Part shown: piece by piece, positions 26,162-35,199 of the stretch | How the letters are laid out: the number at the start of each line of letters is the position of its first letter | Numbering within the stretch: the first letter of the stretch is position 1 | Origin: Sulfurimonas sp. | GTDB taxonomy: Bacteria; Campylobacterota; Campylobacteria; Campylobacterales; Sulfurimonadaceae | Length of the DNA stretch: 63,065 nt | Reading direction: 5' to 3' | Assembly (NCBI RefSeq): GCF_026991475.1 | Contig: NZ_JALXBK010000063.1 | Span: 1-63,065 of the forward strand | Translations under genes and position numbers: made by a program | Notes under the pieces: model-generated | Databases searched by the model: none | What the model was told of the DNA's origin: nothing | What the model saw: only the letters and a program-made list of their open reading frames with translations

Positions 26162-28333
26162 ATGTTTTTAACAAATGTAGAAAACCTTAGAATGGACTCC
26201 CTGCTTGACTGTTTAGTCCTATTTACAAAACTTTACCATAAACCTTTTTCTGCAGATGCACTGATTGATGGTTTGCCAATTGAACCAGGGGCAGAAGCAC
26301 CTGAACTTTTTTCAATAAATAACGCAAAGGGACTTTTTTCTCGTGCGGCTGCTAGGGCAGGACTTAAGTCATCTATAATAAGACGACCACTTTCACAAAT
26401 ATCTCCACTACAACTACCTATGATTATTTTACTTTCAAATCAAAATGCCTGTATTTTAGATAGATTTAGTGAAGATAAAAAGCAAGCCAAAATCATTATG
26501 CCTGCTGAAGAGCCAATTGAACAGTGGGTTGACCTTGAAGATCTTCAAGATGAATACATTGGCTATGGCTTTATGATAAAAAAAGCATTTGAGTATAGTG
26601 ATGAGAATCAAAGAACACTACACCTCAAACAAAAGCACTGGTTTTGGAGTACCATTAAACTCTCTGCAGGTCTCTATAAAGATGTTTTATATGCATCACT
26701 GCTTATTAACCTTTTTGTTTTAGCAACGCCTCTTTTTACTATGAATGTTTATGATAGAGTCATACCTAACAATGCAATAGAGACGCTTTGGGTATTTGCC
26801 ATCGGGGTTATCATTGTCTATCTTATTGATGCTTTTGCTAAACATTCGAGAAACTATCTACTTGAAACAGCAGCAAAGAAAAGTGACATCATTATGTCCT
26901 CCATTATCTTTGAAAAAGTTCTCTCTTTAAAAATGGCACACATTCCTCAATCTGTAGGTTCATTTGCAAATAATATAAAAGATTTTGATAGTATTCGAGG
27001 CTTTTTAACAAATGCGACTATGGCAGTACTTATTGACCTTCCTTTTACAGTAATATTTTTACTAACCATCGCTTATATTGGTGGAATCATTGCTGTTATT
27101 CCTATGATTACCATTCTTTTTATAGTAAGTTACTCATTCTTTATCACCAAACCTCTTCGCCAAAGTATTGAGTCTACACATGAGGCAAGTGCTAAAAAAA
27201 GTGCTATTCTCATAGAAGCATTAAGCAATATAGAAACCTTAAAGACCTTAGGTGTGCTGAATCAGATTCAATGGAAATGGGAAGAGTCAACAGGAGAAAT
27301 AGCAAGTAAAAGTCTAAAATCACGGCTTATGTCTGCATCGATTCCAACTATTACACAGCTTCTTATTCAGCTAAATACAGTAGTTATAGTTGTTGTTGGT
27401 GTCTATAGAATAGAAAATTTTGAACTCTCTATGGGGGGATTGATTGCTATAGTTATTCTTACAGGAAGAACATTAGCACCATTGGGACAAATTGCAGCAC
27501 TTATTACAAACTTTGAAGATGCAAAAACTTCTTATGCCACTATCAACGATATAATTGCACAACCAAGTGAAAGACCAGAAGGTAAACACTTTGTTCAGGC
27601 TCCTGAGTTTAAGGGAAAAATTGAATTTGTTGATGTCACTTTTAGTTATCCAAATACAGATGTACCTGCACTTAAAAATGTTTCATTTACAATTAACAAT
27701 GGTGAGCATATTGCTATTATTGGACGTATAGGTTCAGGAAAAAGCACCATTCAAAAACTTATTTTAGGGCTCTATGAACCTGATGCCGGACAAATTCTTA
27801 TTGATGGGATTGATATAAATCAAATAGATCCTGGAGATTTAAGAAAACATATAAGTTATGTTTCGCAAGATATTATGCTCTTTCGTGGAACCGTAAGAGA
27901 AAATATTACATTTAGAGCTTCACATGCAACTGATGGCGCTATGATACGCGCCGCACAAATCAGTACGGCAGATGAGTTCATTAAAAAACATCCTAAAGGA
28001 TATGAAATGCCAGTTGGTGAGCGAGGACAAGGAATGTCTGGCGGACAGAAGCAGAGCATAGGAATTGCTCGTGCAATGCTTGTTGATACACCTATTGTAA
28101 TAATGGATGAACCAAGTAATGCTATGGATCAAATAACAGAAACAAAACTTTTAGCAAATCTTGACAAAGCACTCAAAGGTAAAACCTCTATACTCGTCAC
28201 ACAAAAAATGAATCTCCTAAAAATTGTTGATAGGGTTATGGTCATAAATGATGGCAAGCTCATTATAGATGCACCAAAAGAAGAAGCAATTTTAAAACTA
28301 CAAGCAGGAGGTTCTTCTGATGAAAAGAAATAA
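26162..28333 (+). CDS. Type I secretion ABC transporter with degenerate C39-like domain (LapB/HlyB type)
   Basis: A 723-residue permease-ATPase fusion that powers protein export across both membranes. Residues 1-150 are a C39-like domain. It has DSLLDCLVLF but lacks the usual peptidase context, so it should bind rather than cut the substrate, as in RTX exporters. Transmembrane helices span about 165-440. The ATPase has Walker A GRIGSGKST (near 520-528), MSGGQKQS and IVIMDEPSNAMD. It overlaps hlyD by 14 bases. A large repeat adhesin would be the expected cargo, but none is in the window. Confidence 0.94.
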   Translation: MFLTNVENLRMDSLLDCLVLFTKLYHKPFSADALIDGLPIEPGAEAPELFSINNAKGLFSRAAARAGLKSSIIRRPLSQISPLQLPMIILLSNQNACILDRFSEDKKQAKIIMPAEEPIEQWVDLEDLQDEYIGYGFMIKKAFEYSDENQRTLHLKQKHWFWSTIKLSAGLYKDVLYASLLINLFVLATPLFTMNVYDRVIPNNAIETLWVFAIGVIIVYLIDAFAKHSRNYLLETAAKKSDIIMSSIIFEKVLSLKMAHIPQSVGSFANNIKDFDSIRGFLTNATMAVLIDLPFTVIFLLTIAYIGGIIAVIPMITILFIVSYSFFITKPLRQSIESTHEASAKKSAILIEALSNIETLKTLGVLNQIQWKWEESTGEIASKSLKSRLMSASIPTITQLLIQLNTVVIVVVGVYRIENFELSMGGLIAIVILTGRTLAPLGQIAALITNFEDAKTSYATINDIIAQPSERPEGKHFVQAPEFKGKIEFVDVTFSYPNTDVPALKNVSFTINNGEHIAIIGRIGSGKSTIQKLILGLYEPDAGQILIDGIDINQIDPGDLRKHISYVSQDIMLFRGTVRENITFRASHATDGAMIRAAQISTADEFIKKHPKGYEMPVGERGQGMSGGQKQSIGIARAMLVDTPIVIMDEPSNAMDQITETKLLANLDKALKGKTSILVTQKMNLLKIVDRVMVINDGKLIIDAPKEEAILKLQAGGSSDEKK

Positions 28334-29657
28334 ACCAGTAGAATACAGCGAAAAAGATTATGAATTTATGAACTCAATTAGTGCTGCTGTATTACAACAA
28401 TCTCCTTCAAGAATGAGCTTAATATTAAAAATCTGGATTATAAGTATTTTAGCTTTTATTCTTTGGGCATCTTTTGCATCTATTGATGAAGTAACAAGAG
28501 GAAATGGCAAAGTCATTCCTTTTGGTCAAAATCAAGTCGTACAAAACCTTGAAGGTGGAATAGTTGAATCTATTTTAGTAAGAGAAGGTCAAAGTGTCAA
28601 AAAAGGGCAAGTTTTACTCAAAATCAACAATGCGAAATCTCTCTCAAGCAGCGAAACGAATAAAATGAAATACAATGAACTTTATGCAAAAAGGTTGCGT
28701 TTATATGCTGAAGCAAATCAACTTCCATTTCCTCAAAAATATTTCAAAGATAAGGATCTTCAACAACAAGTAGAGTTAGCACAAAAGCTCTACACATCGG
28801 ACAAAATAGAAATGCTTGCCAAAGATGCTACTATCGTTAGTCAGATTGAGCAGAGAAAACAAGAGCTAAAAGAGGCAGAAGCAAAAATAAAATCTCTTAA
28901 AAAGTCGCTAGAGTTTGTCACTGAAGAGATATCAATGATGGCACCAATGGTAAAAGAGGGTGTAAAGTCTAAAGTTGAATTTTTAAAACTCAAACGCGAA
29001 GCAAATGGGATTGAAAATAAAATTGAAGCAGCAGAGCTCTCTTTACCAAGGTTAAGATCTGCTATACAAGAGTATAGAGATAAACGTATTAACTCTAAAC
29101 AAGAATTCATCAATAAAGATAAACAAGAGTTAAATAAAGTATCTGCTGAACTTGAACGTATAAAAACACAACAGGTTGCATTTACAGACCAGGTAACTAG
29201 AACTCTCGTTACATCTCCAGTAGATGGAATAGTACAAAAACTTTTCATAAATACAGTTGGTGGTGTTATAAAGCCAGGACAAAATCTTTTTGAAATTGTA
29301 CCAACACATGAAAAACTTTATGTTCAAATTAAAATCAAGCCACGAGATATTGCATTTATTCATCCTGGAGCAAAAGCAATGGTAAAAATTTCTGCATATG
29401 ATTTTTCTATTCACGGTGGACTACAAGGCAAGGTAGTGGACATCTCTCCAGATACTATTACCGATAAAAAGGACCACACTTATTACCTTATCCATATTGA
29501 AACACAAAAAAACTATCTTGGGACAAAAAAACATCCACTTAAAATTATTCCAGGAATGACTGCTAGTGCAGATATTGTCACAGGTAAGAAAACAGTTATG
29601 CAGTACATTCTAAAACCTATTCTCAAATCAAAACAGTATGTATTTTCAGAGAGATAA
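28320..29657 (+). CDS. HlyD-family membrane fusion protein of the type I system
   Basis: A periplasmic adaptor of 445 residues joining the ABC pump to the TolC duct. One membrane helix lies near residues 38-57 (ILKIWIISILAFILWASFA). Then come the biotinyl-lipoyl half-motif VQNLEGGIVESILVREGQSVKKGQVLL, a long coiled coil (about 130-290), the second lipoyl half with VTSPVDGIVQKLFINTVGGVIKPGQNL, and a beta-barrel ending DIVTGKKTVMQYILKPI. All are standard for LapC/HlyD. The luxR-type gene starts just after it. Confidence 0.94.
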   Translation: MKRNKPVEYSEKDYEFMNSISAAVLQQSPSRMSLILKIWIISILAFILWASFASIDEVTRGNGKVIPFGQNQVVQNLEGGIVESILVREGQSVKKGQVLLKINNAKSLSSSETNKMKYNELYAKRLRLYAEANQLPFPQKYFKDKDLQQQVELAQKLYTSDKIEMLAKDATIVSQIEQRKQELKEAEAKIKSLKKSLEFVTEEISMMAPMVKEGVKSKVEFLKLKREANGIENKIEAAELSLPRLRSAIQEYRDKRINSKQEFINKDKQELNKVSAELERIKTQQVAFTDQVTRTLVTSPVDGIVQKLFINTVGGVIKPGQNLFEIVPTHEKLYVQIKIKPRDIAFIHPGAKAMVKISAYDFSIHGGLQGKVVDISPDTITDKKDHTYYLIHIETQKNYLGTKKHPLKIIPGMTASADIVTGKKTVMQYILKPILKSKQYVFSER

Positions 29658-29658
29658 G

Positions 29659-30264
29659 ATGAAGACAATATTTTTTAGCACAGATGTAGACACCATAAAT
29701 GAGTGGAAATCCCGCCACGATGTTAAAGATCTACTTGAAGTTACAAATTGTGATGCATTGCTTCAAGTATTGTCTACACTTAAAGAGTATATTATTGTAA
29801 GTGATTATGATTCAGTTTCACATAGCATAAATAAAATGCTTGCATCAAATACACTTCCTGATAAATTTATTGTTTTAGAAAAAGTTCCTGAAATCATTAC
29901 AGGGAAGTCACTTATTTTAAAAGGTATTAAAGCATACGGGAATGCAAGAATGTTAAAGATTCACTACCAGCAGATGATTGAAACAGTCAAAGGTGGCAAA
30001 ATATGGACATATCCTGAACTAACATTGGCTCTTGCAAAAGAGGCTAAACGCAGTAGTATCTCTGATGAGGCAGAAGCTCTTATAGAGCATCGTCTTACAG
30101 AGAAAGAAAAAGAGGTTATATATGCAATTCTAGAGGGGCTTACAAATGATGCTATAGCTAGTGAGCTCGACATCACACAGCGGACGGTTAAAGCACACAT
30201 TAGTTCTATCTTCTCAAAATTACATGTAAACGATAGAGTTTCTCTGATTTTACTTCTAAAATAG
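29659..30264 (+). CDS. LuxR-type transcriptional regulator with receiver-like N-terminus
   Basis: Probably controls the upstream secretion operon. The C-terminal HTH is clear: LTEKEKEVIYAILEGLTNDAIASELDITQRTVKAHISSIFSKLHVNDRVSLILLL. The N-terminal 125 residues look like a degenerate response-regulator receiver: IIVSDYDS could hold the phosphate-accepting Asp, and LKGIKAYGNARML the last helix. The acidic pair is weak, so phosphorylation is doubtful. Start chosen at ATG 29659, which has AGAGAGAT ahead and lies 1 base after the hlyD stop, over an upstream ATG at 29638 inside hlyD. Confidence 0.85.
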   Translation: MKTIFFSTDVDTINEWKSRHDVKDLLEVTNCDALLQVLSTLKEYIIVSDYDSVSHSINKMLASNTLPDKFIVLEKVPEIITGKSLILKGIKAYGNARMLKIHYQQMIETVKGGKIWTYPELTLALAKEAKRSSISDEAEALIEHRLTEKEKEVIYAILEGLTNDAIASELDITQRTVKAHISSIFSKLHVNDRVSLILLLK

Positions 30265-30287
30265 ACTCTAGCAGCTCTGTCTATTTT
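30258..30287. terminator. Bidirectional terminator between luxR-type and DUF1566 genes
   Basis: AAAATAGAC (30258-30266) pairs perfectly with GTCTATTTT (30279-30287). The stem overlaps the ends of both convergent genes and carries A/T tails on both sides. Confidence 0.7.
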
Positions 30288-30694
30288 GTATTTCGGACAC
30301 AGATAGCATAATTTTTATCGCACTTATCACTTGTTGATAAAAAGCCATTAGGCGCATAAACAACATAAGCATTCAACTCATCTTTTGCATCAATTTCATT
30401 GCTCCAGTAAAGAGTATTTCCCAAATGAGAAAACAGTGCATTACCTTTGCCTATTTTTGACAAGCTTTGTAATTCACTATGTGATGGCAATCTCCAATCA
30501 GAAAAGCCTGCAAACTCCATACTAGCACAATGTGCCTTTGCCATTTTCCAAATATAAAGTTTTTCACCTACTTCAGTGCTATCTTCCCACTGCAGATTCT
30601 TTTTCGTATTTATGACAGTAGCATCTTTTTTCACCCACACTTGCGCCTGAGAAACTATACTAATTAGGAATAAAAATAAGAGTATTTTAGCCAT
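30281..30694 (-). CDS. DUF1566 exported protein
   Basis: A 137-residue secreted protein with signal peptide (ends VSQAQ). The body has the DUF1566/Lcl signatures: NLQWEDSTEVGEKLYIWKMAKAHCASMEFAGFSDWRLPSHSELQSL and YWSNEI. Cysteines at HC, KC and IC could form disulfides. The fold is related to sugar or carbohydrate-binding lectin-like repeats; the role is unknown. It stands alone between convergent luxR and the ttcA-like gene. Confidence 0.8.
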   Translation of the reverse strand: MAKILLFLFLISIVSQAQVWVKKDATVINTKKNLQWEDSTEVGEKLYIWKMAKAHCASMEFAGFSDWRLPSHSELQSLSKIGKGNALFSHLGNTLYWSNEIDAKDELNAYVVYAPNGFLSTSDKCDKNYAICVRNTK

Positions 30695-30767
30695 GTAGAT
30701 TCCTTTTTCATTGTTTAGATTTTATTTTATTTTATTTATGCGCTAAGTATAATATATTACTGTGTAA

Positions 30768-31535
30768 TTACTGTGCAGTCAATTTAAACTTCTCTTTATC
30801 AAAAAAGCTCTCTACTGAAATATTTTTAAAAGCTGCGTTTAGAGAAGTAAAAAGTTGTGGAAACTCCTGCTCCATTTTAGCAAGCATCTCTTTTGTGTCC
30901 GCTCTAGCATGTGGCATTTTTACATCAAAACGCATAGCTGGACATGCTTCATCGCCTATAGCTTCAATACCATTGTCTTGAACAAACGCAGTGAGTTGTC
31001 GCTCTCTCATTTGAATAAGCGGACGAATTACTATAAGTCCATTCTCTGCTCTATATTTTGGAGCTAAACTTCGCATCTGTCCATTATAGATAAAATTCAT
31101 AAAAAAACTCTCAGCCGCATCATCCATATGATGTCCTAAAGCCACTTTATTGCAACCATTCTCTTTTGCTACGCCATAAAGGTATCCTCTTCGCATACGA
31201 GAAAAAAAACTACAGTATGACGAGTTTTTACGGATTTTATCTTTTGCTAGTTCATAGGTCTGTGTTTCATGTACTATATGGGGAATATCATATTTTTTAC
31301 AGTGTGCAGAGAGTTTTTCAAAATTTTCACCCATACCATAACTGATGGTTACAGCCAAAAATTCAAACTTAAATGGAGCGCGTCGTTGTTGCTCTTTCAT
31401 AGCATGAATCATAGTAAGAGAGTCTTTACCACCACTAAGTCCCACAAGAATTTTATCACCCTCTTGTATAAGTTCAAACTCGGCATTTGTCTTACCAAGT
31501 TTAGACATGATTTTTTTAGAAAGTTTTACTGCCAT
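30768..31535 (-). CDS. TtcA-family PP-loop ATPase (tRNA sulfur-transfer enzyme-like)
   Basis: A 255-residue PP-loop enzyme. GLSGGKDSLTMIHAM binds ATP, and the ALGHHMDDAAESFFMNFIYNGQMRSLAPKYRAE region matches TtcA, which makes 2-thiocytidine at tRNA position 32. TtcA holds an iron-sulfur cluster through CxxC plus a later Cys. Here the first motif reads CSFFSRMRRG, so its second Cys is Phe, while the later Cys survives in EACPAMRF. Activity may thus differ from TtcA. It overlaps mqnB by one base at the end of the slyD-fabD run. Confidence 0.8.
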   Translation of the reverse strand: MAVKLSKKIMSKLGKTNAEFELIQEGDKILVGLSGGKDSLTMIHAMKEQQRRAPFKFEFLAVTISYGMGENFEKLSAHCKKYDIPHIVHETQTYELAKDKIRKNSSYCSFFSRMRRGYLYGVAKENGCNKVALGHHMDDAAESFFMNFIYNGQMRSLAPKYRAENGLIVIRPLIQMRERQLTAFVQDNGIEAIGDEACPAMRFDVKMPHARADTKEMLAKMEQEFPQLFTSLNAAFKNISVESFFDKEKFKLTAQ

Positions 31536-32230
31536 TACTTTTGTGCTAACTTATCTACCATGTTCATAACAAACGCAGCACTCTGCACTGCACTTGTCTC
31601 TAAAAATTCATCAAAGGAGAAACTAGCATCCATATCTGCTGCATCACTAATTGCACGCAAAATAAAAAATGGCACATTCAAAGCATCACAAACAACCGCA
31701 ACACTAGCACCTTCCATCTCCAGTGCATCTGCACCAAAAGTATCACCTATCCAATTTTTACGTGCTTCATCTGCCACAAACTGATCACCCGTTGCTATAA
31801 TACCCTCTTGAAGAGGTTTTTGCATCTCTTTTGCCACCTCATACGCCAAGCTGTTTAACTCTTTATCGCTCTCAACAAAAACAGCACCTTCAGGTACATA
31901 CCCAAAAGGATGTCCAAACGCAGTGATGTCTAAATCATGTTGTGCTAGTTTTGTTGCTACTATTAAGTCACCAACTTTTAAATCAGAAGATATTGCACCA
32001 GCTACTCCAGAGAAAAGTAATTTCTTTGCACCAAAATGTTCACAGAGTGTTGCTGCGGTCAAGGTTGAGAAAACTTTTCCTATTTTTGAGTAGGCTATTA
32101 CTAAGTTTAACCCTTTATATTGAGCTTCGTAGTAATTATTTCCAGCATAGGAAGTTGTTTTATACTCGCCTACTTTCTCTAAAATTGGAGCTATCTCTTC
32201 TGGCATTGCACCCATTATTGCTATTGTCAT
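31535..32230 (-). CDS. mqnB: 5'-methylthioadenosine/S-adenosylhomocysteine nucleosidase, likely aminodeoxyfutalosine nucleosidase
   Basis: A 231-residue nucleoside hydrolase that starts MTIAIMGAMPEEIAPIL, the classic MTAN N-terminus. FSGVAGAI, IATGDQFVADE and DALEMEGASVAVVCDALNVPFFILRAISD hold the active site, including the catalytic Asp of RAISDAADMD. In Campylobacterota the same enzyme cleaves 6-amino-6-deoxyfutalosine for menaquinone synthesis, which suits a menaquinone-using autotroph. Start ATG 32230 was chosen because AGGATACAAG precedes it; the longer frame begins at 32251. mtnN would be an equally valid symbol. H. pylori also has it beside fabD. Confidence 0.88.
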   Translation of the reverse strand: MTIAIMGAMPEEIAPILEKVGEYKTTSYAGNNYYEAQYKGLNLVIAYSKIGKVFSTLTAATLCEHFGAKKLLFSGVAGAISSDLKVGDLIVATKLAQHDLDITAFGHPFGYVPEGAVFVESDKELNSLAYEVAKEMQKPLQEGIIATGDQFVADEARKNWIGDTFGADALEMEGASVAVVCDALNVPFFILRAISDAADMDASFSFDEFLETSAVQSAAFVMNMVDKLAQK

Positions 32231-32240
32231 CTCTTGTATC

Positions 32241-32957
32241 CTATATTTCAAATGTTTTTATCTCTTTTTTAAATAGTGGAAGTTGCTTTACTATTTTGCC
32301 ACTATTCTCTACCAAACAACTTCCACCCCAAAAACCAAGTCCATCTTCAAAACCTACTCTATTGACAAAAATAAGCTCTGCTTGACACTCTTTAGCTACT
32401 TGAGTAATAATCTCATACCACTTCTCTTGAATTTTTAAACCCTTTTCATAAAAGCCACGAGCAGGCGATGCAACAAGCACTATAATCAAATCAGGGTTAA
32501 GCTTTATTAACTCTTCATGAACGCTACTGTGCCATAAATCTTCGCAAATAAGCATAGATATTTTCGTACCATTACATTCAAAAGCTTCAAATCTATCTCC
32601 ACCTTCAAAGTATCTCGCCTCTTCAAACATTCCATAATTTGGTAGATGAACTTTAATATGCTTAGAAATAAGCTCTCCATTACTAAAATATAGAGCTGCG
32701 TTTCTAAACAAATTTTCATCTCTTAAAGCAAGACCTACTGCTATATCTATCTCTTTACTTAACTGTATTAGTTTGTCTAACTCTTCTAGTGACCAAGCAT
32801 CTTCAAATAATTTATCTTGTAAAAGATAACCACTCAAAGAGAGTTCGGGAAATACCACGAGGTCTGAACTCTCTTTTACATTTGTGATTATCTGCAAAAC
32901 ATCTTCTAAATTTGAACGATTTAGCTTCGGTGCAGTTTGTGCAAGTGTTACCCTCAT
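32241..32957 (-). CDS. Carbon-nitrogen hydrolase (nitrilase superfamily)
   Basis: A 238-residue amidase-like enzyme. The Glu-Lys-Cys triad is visible: Glu in VVFPELSLSGY, Lys in SKHIKVHLPNYGMFEE, and Cys in ISMLICEDLWH. The substrate is unknown. The ICEDLW motif resembles the glutaminase domain of NAD synthetase, so a glutamine- or amide-type substrate is possible. It lies between fabD (1 base gap) and mqnB. Confidence 0.85.
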   Translation of the reverse strand: MRVTLAQTAPKLNRSNLEDVLQIITNVKESSDLVVFPELSLSGYLLQDKLFEDAWSLEELDKLIQLSKEIDIAVGLALRDENLFRNAALYFSNGELISKHIKVHLPNYGMFEEARYFEGGDRFEAFECNGTKISMLICEDLWHSSVHEELIKLNPDLIIVLVASPARGFYEKGLKIQEKWYEIITQVAKECQAELIFVNRVGFEDGLGFWGGSCLVENSGKIVKQLPLFKKEIKTFEI

Positions 32958-32958
32958 A

Positions 32959-33897
32959 TTATGAGCAAATTTCCTCTTTAACTTTTTCTAAAGATGCCAT
33001 ATCTGAAATATTTAGAGTTTTTAACTCTTTTGCAATTCTTCTGTTAAGCCCCTTTAATACAACACCATTTCCAAACTCTATAGCCATATCCACTTCAGGA
33101 GCAATAGCTTGAATTGACTGTTTGTATTTTACAGGTTTTACAAGTTGTTCTTTTAAAAGTTCTACTGCTTCTGCCTTTGTAGTATATGGTTTTGTAGTAA
33201 CATTTGAGATAACTGGTGCTTCAAAATTATCTGTAATATATTTTTGCATTAACTCAGCTAAAGGAGCTTGTGCAGGCGCTAAAATATCACAATGTGAAGC
33301 TACTGACATATTTAAAAGTAGTGCTCTTTTTGCTCCAGCATCTTTAAAAATCTGCTCTAATGAAACTAAATCAGATTTCATACCAGCAACAACAAGTTGT
33401 CCATCTTGATTATAGTTTGCAGGCCAAACTTTTTTTCCTGCCTCTTGGGCATCTGCACAAATTTTTTCTACACTAGCATCATCAAGACCTACAATAGCCA
33501 TCATTCCAGCATCTATTGTATCGCATGCCTCTTGCATTAGTGCACCTCGTTTATGCACAAGTTCTACTGCATCAACATAATCAATAGCACCAGTTGCACA
33601 TAAAGCAGAAAATTCACCTAAAGAGTGCCCTAAAAAAAGCTCTGCTTTCACATCTGGACACTCTGCTTTAAATAGCTTATAGGCAATCATTTGTACAAGT
33701 AAAATAGCAGGTTGCGTATAAGCAGTCTGCCCAAGTTTTTCATTCTCTTGAAAAATTATTTCTTTAAAATCAACACCTATTCTATCTCCAGCTTTCTCAA
33801 ACATTTCACGAGCAAGTTTTGAATTTTCATAAAAATCTTTTCCCATACCTACTGCTTGTGAACCTTGTCCTGCAAATATCATTGCTATTTTACTCAT
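32959..33897 (-). CDS. fabD: Malonyl-CoA:ACP transacylase
   Basis: Moves malonyl groups from CoA to ACP for fatty-acid elongation. The N-terminal FAGQGSQAVGMG, the nucleophile GHSLGEFSAL and the late His in SVASHCDILAPA form the known triad region. Its 312 residues are normal. It is 11 bases after the Fis-like gene in an operon with slyD, so fatty-acid supply and folding functions are co-transcribed. Identification is firm. Confidence 0.96.
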   Translation of the reverse strand: MSKIAMIFAGQGSQAVGMGKDFYENSKLAREMFEKAGDRIGVDFKEIIFQENEKLGQTAYTQPAILLVQMIAYKLFKAECPDVKAELFLGHSLGEFSALCATGAIDYVDAVELVHKRGALMQEACDTIDAGMMAIVGLDDASVEKICADAQEAGKKVWPANYNQDGQLVVAGMKSDLVSLEQIFKDAGAKRALLLNMSVASHCDILAPAQAPLAELMQKYITDNFEAPVISNVTTKPYTTKAEAVELLKEQLVKPVKYKQSIQAIAPEVDMAIEFGNGVVLKGLNRRIAKELKTLNISDMASLEKVKEEICS

Positions 33898-33908
33898 TTT
33901 CTTTCCTT

Positions 33909-34664
33909 TTATAAATATTGTTTATTCTCAGATATTTTTTTTCTAAGTGTGTTTCTATTTAAGCCCAGTTTATCTGAGAGTTGAAGCTGGGACTTATATT
34001 TTTTCAAACCAGCTTTAATTAATGGTGCTTCGTACAAATAGAGGAATTTTTTATAATCATTTTTAGAGCCCAGCTTGTCATAAAGATAATTTTCAAGAAG
34101 CTCCATCAAATCTCTATCCTTAATCTCCTGCAAAAGATAAGTAATCATAACTTGCCGTCTTAAAGAGTGTCCATTTTGAGATAAATCAGGCGTCATATTA
34201 TCTAAAGAGCATAGCTCTTTATTTCCACCAAAAAGTCCATATGCTTCTTCTAAAAAAAGTTCTACTAAAGCAGCGACATCTTCAGCTCTTTCGCTCAAAG
34301 GTGGCAAATCAACCTTTATACTACAAAGTTCTTCAATCTCATTACTTAATATATAATTTGATGATGTGGCAATAACACGCACACTATTTTTTTTTATAGA
34401 CTCTACCAATCTTTGTATATTTGGTGATAGATTAATATTGCTAATTATAATTTCATTTGAAGATTCTAATGCAGTAAGTAGCTCATCGAAATTTGATGCA
34501 TCATAGACCATTGCATGGGGAAGAATAAAAGAAGCCAAAGTCTTTTTTCCAATGCCAGAGGGACCAATTATGAGTGCATTAACATTGAGTGTTTTTAAAA
34601 GACTGGCTGTCTTCTTAGCCTGCAAAGAGGCTTCAGAAGAGGTTATAAAATTAGTGACATCCAC
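33909..34664 (-). CDS. Shortened NtrC-like AAA+ protein with Fis-type HTH
   Basis: Resembles the C-terminal two thirds of a sigma-54 activator. Walker A is GPSGIGKKT, followed by a short region and then LPPLSERAEDVAALVELFLEEA, the sensor/lid segment. A Fis-type helix-turn-helix (LQLSDKLGLNRNTLRKKI) is at the C-terminus. The stretch that would carry the GAFTGA loop is missing, so it probably cannot activate sigma-54 polymerase. Start taken as GTG at 34664, 14 bases inside slyD; a longer frame reaches 34775 but would overlap slyD heavily. Role unknown. Confidence 0.75.
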   Translation of the reverse strand: MDVTNFITSSEASLQAKKTASLLKTLNVNALIIGPSGIGKKTLASFILPHAMVYDASNFDELLTALESSNEIIISNINLSPNIQRLVESIKKNSVRVIATSSNYILSNEIEELCSIKVDLPPLSERAEDVAALVELFLEEAYGLFGGNKELCSLDNMTPDLSQNGHSLRRQVMITYLLQEIKDRDLMELLENYLYDKLGSKNDYKKFLYLYEAPLIKAGLKKYKSQLQLSDKLGLNRNTLRKKISENKQYL

Positions 34665-35172
34665 AACTGCTGCCGCCACCAGTACCACAACATCCTTCAT
34701 CTTCTTGTTGATTTTCAACAGGAACACCTGAAAGAATTTCTTCAGCAGAGGCATCTCTAACATTATTGATTGCAACTGTAAACATTAACTCTTTTCCAGC
34801 CAAAGGATGGTTAAAATCAATGATAACAGTATCATCTTTAATCTCTTTAACTACAACTTGAACAGTACCGCCATCTTCACCTTGACCATAAAGAGTCATA
34901 CCTTCTGTTAATTCAATTCCTGCAAATTGTTCTTTTGGAACTTCTTGAGTAGCATCAGCATTGTATTCACCATAAGCATCTGCTGGTTGTACTAAAACAT
35001 CAGCTTTATCACCAATATTCATATCTTTAATTCCACTCTCTAAACCTGGAATGATTTGACCTTTACCATACATAAATACCAATGGAGCTCCGCCCATATT
35101 ACTATCTACAACTTGATCTCCATCACGGACTTCATACTCTATTGAAACAACTTGATTTTCTTGAATTGACAT
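34651..35172 (-). CDS. slyD: FKBP-type peptidyl-prolyl isomerase SlyD
   Basis: A prolyl isomerase and chaperone. The FKBP half has VEYEVRDGDQVVDSN and FMYGKGQIIPGLESGIKDM. The inserted flap runs to about 130 with VIIDFNHPLAGKELMFTV. The Cys/His/Gly-rich tail (EGCCGTGGGSSCGCH) binds nickel or zinc and can feed hydrogenase or urease maturation. Sulfurimonas relatives use NiFe hydrogenases, so a link is possible. 173 residues, first gene of the run to ttcA. A TAAAAT -10 box sits upstream. Confidence 0.93.
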   Translation of the reverse strand: MSIQENQVVSIEYEVRDGDQVVDSNMGGAPLVFMYGKGQIIPGLESGIKDMNIGDKADVLVQPADAYGEYNADATQEVPKEQFAGIELTEGMTLYGQGEDGGTVQVVVKEIKDDTVIIDFNHPLAGKELMFTVAINNVRDASAEEILSGVPVENQQEDEGCCGTGGGSSCGCH

Positions 35173-35199
35173 TTTTTACCCTTATTAATTATTTTCGCG

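Noticed and set aside
33909-34775. The long start of the Fis-like gene at 34775
   Set aside because: It would overlap slyD by 125 bases; the first 37 residues are the out-of-frame reading of the SlyD metal-binding tail.
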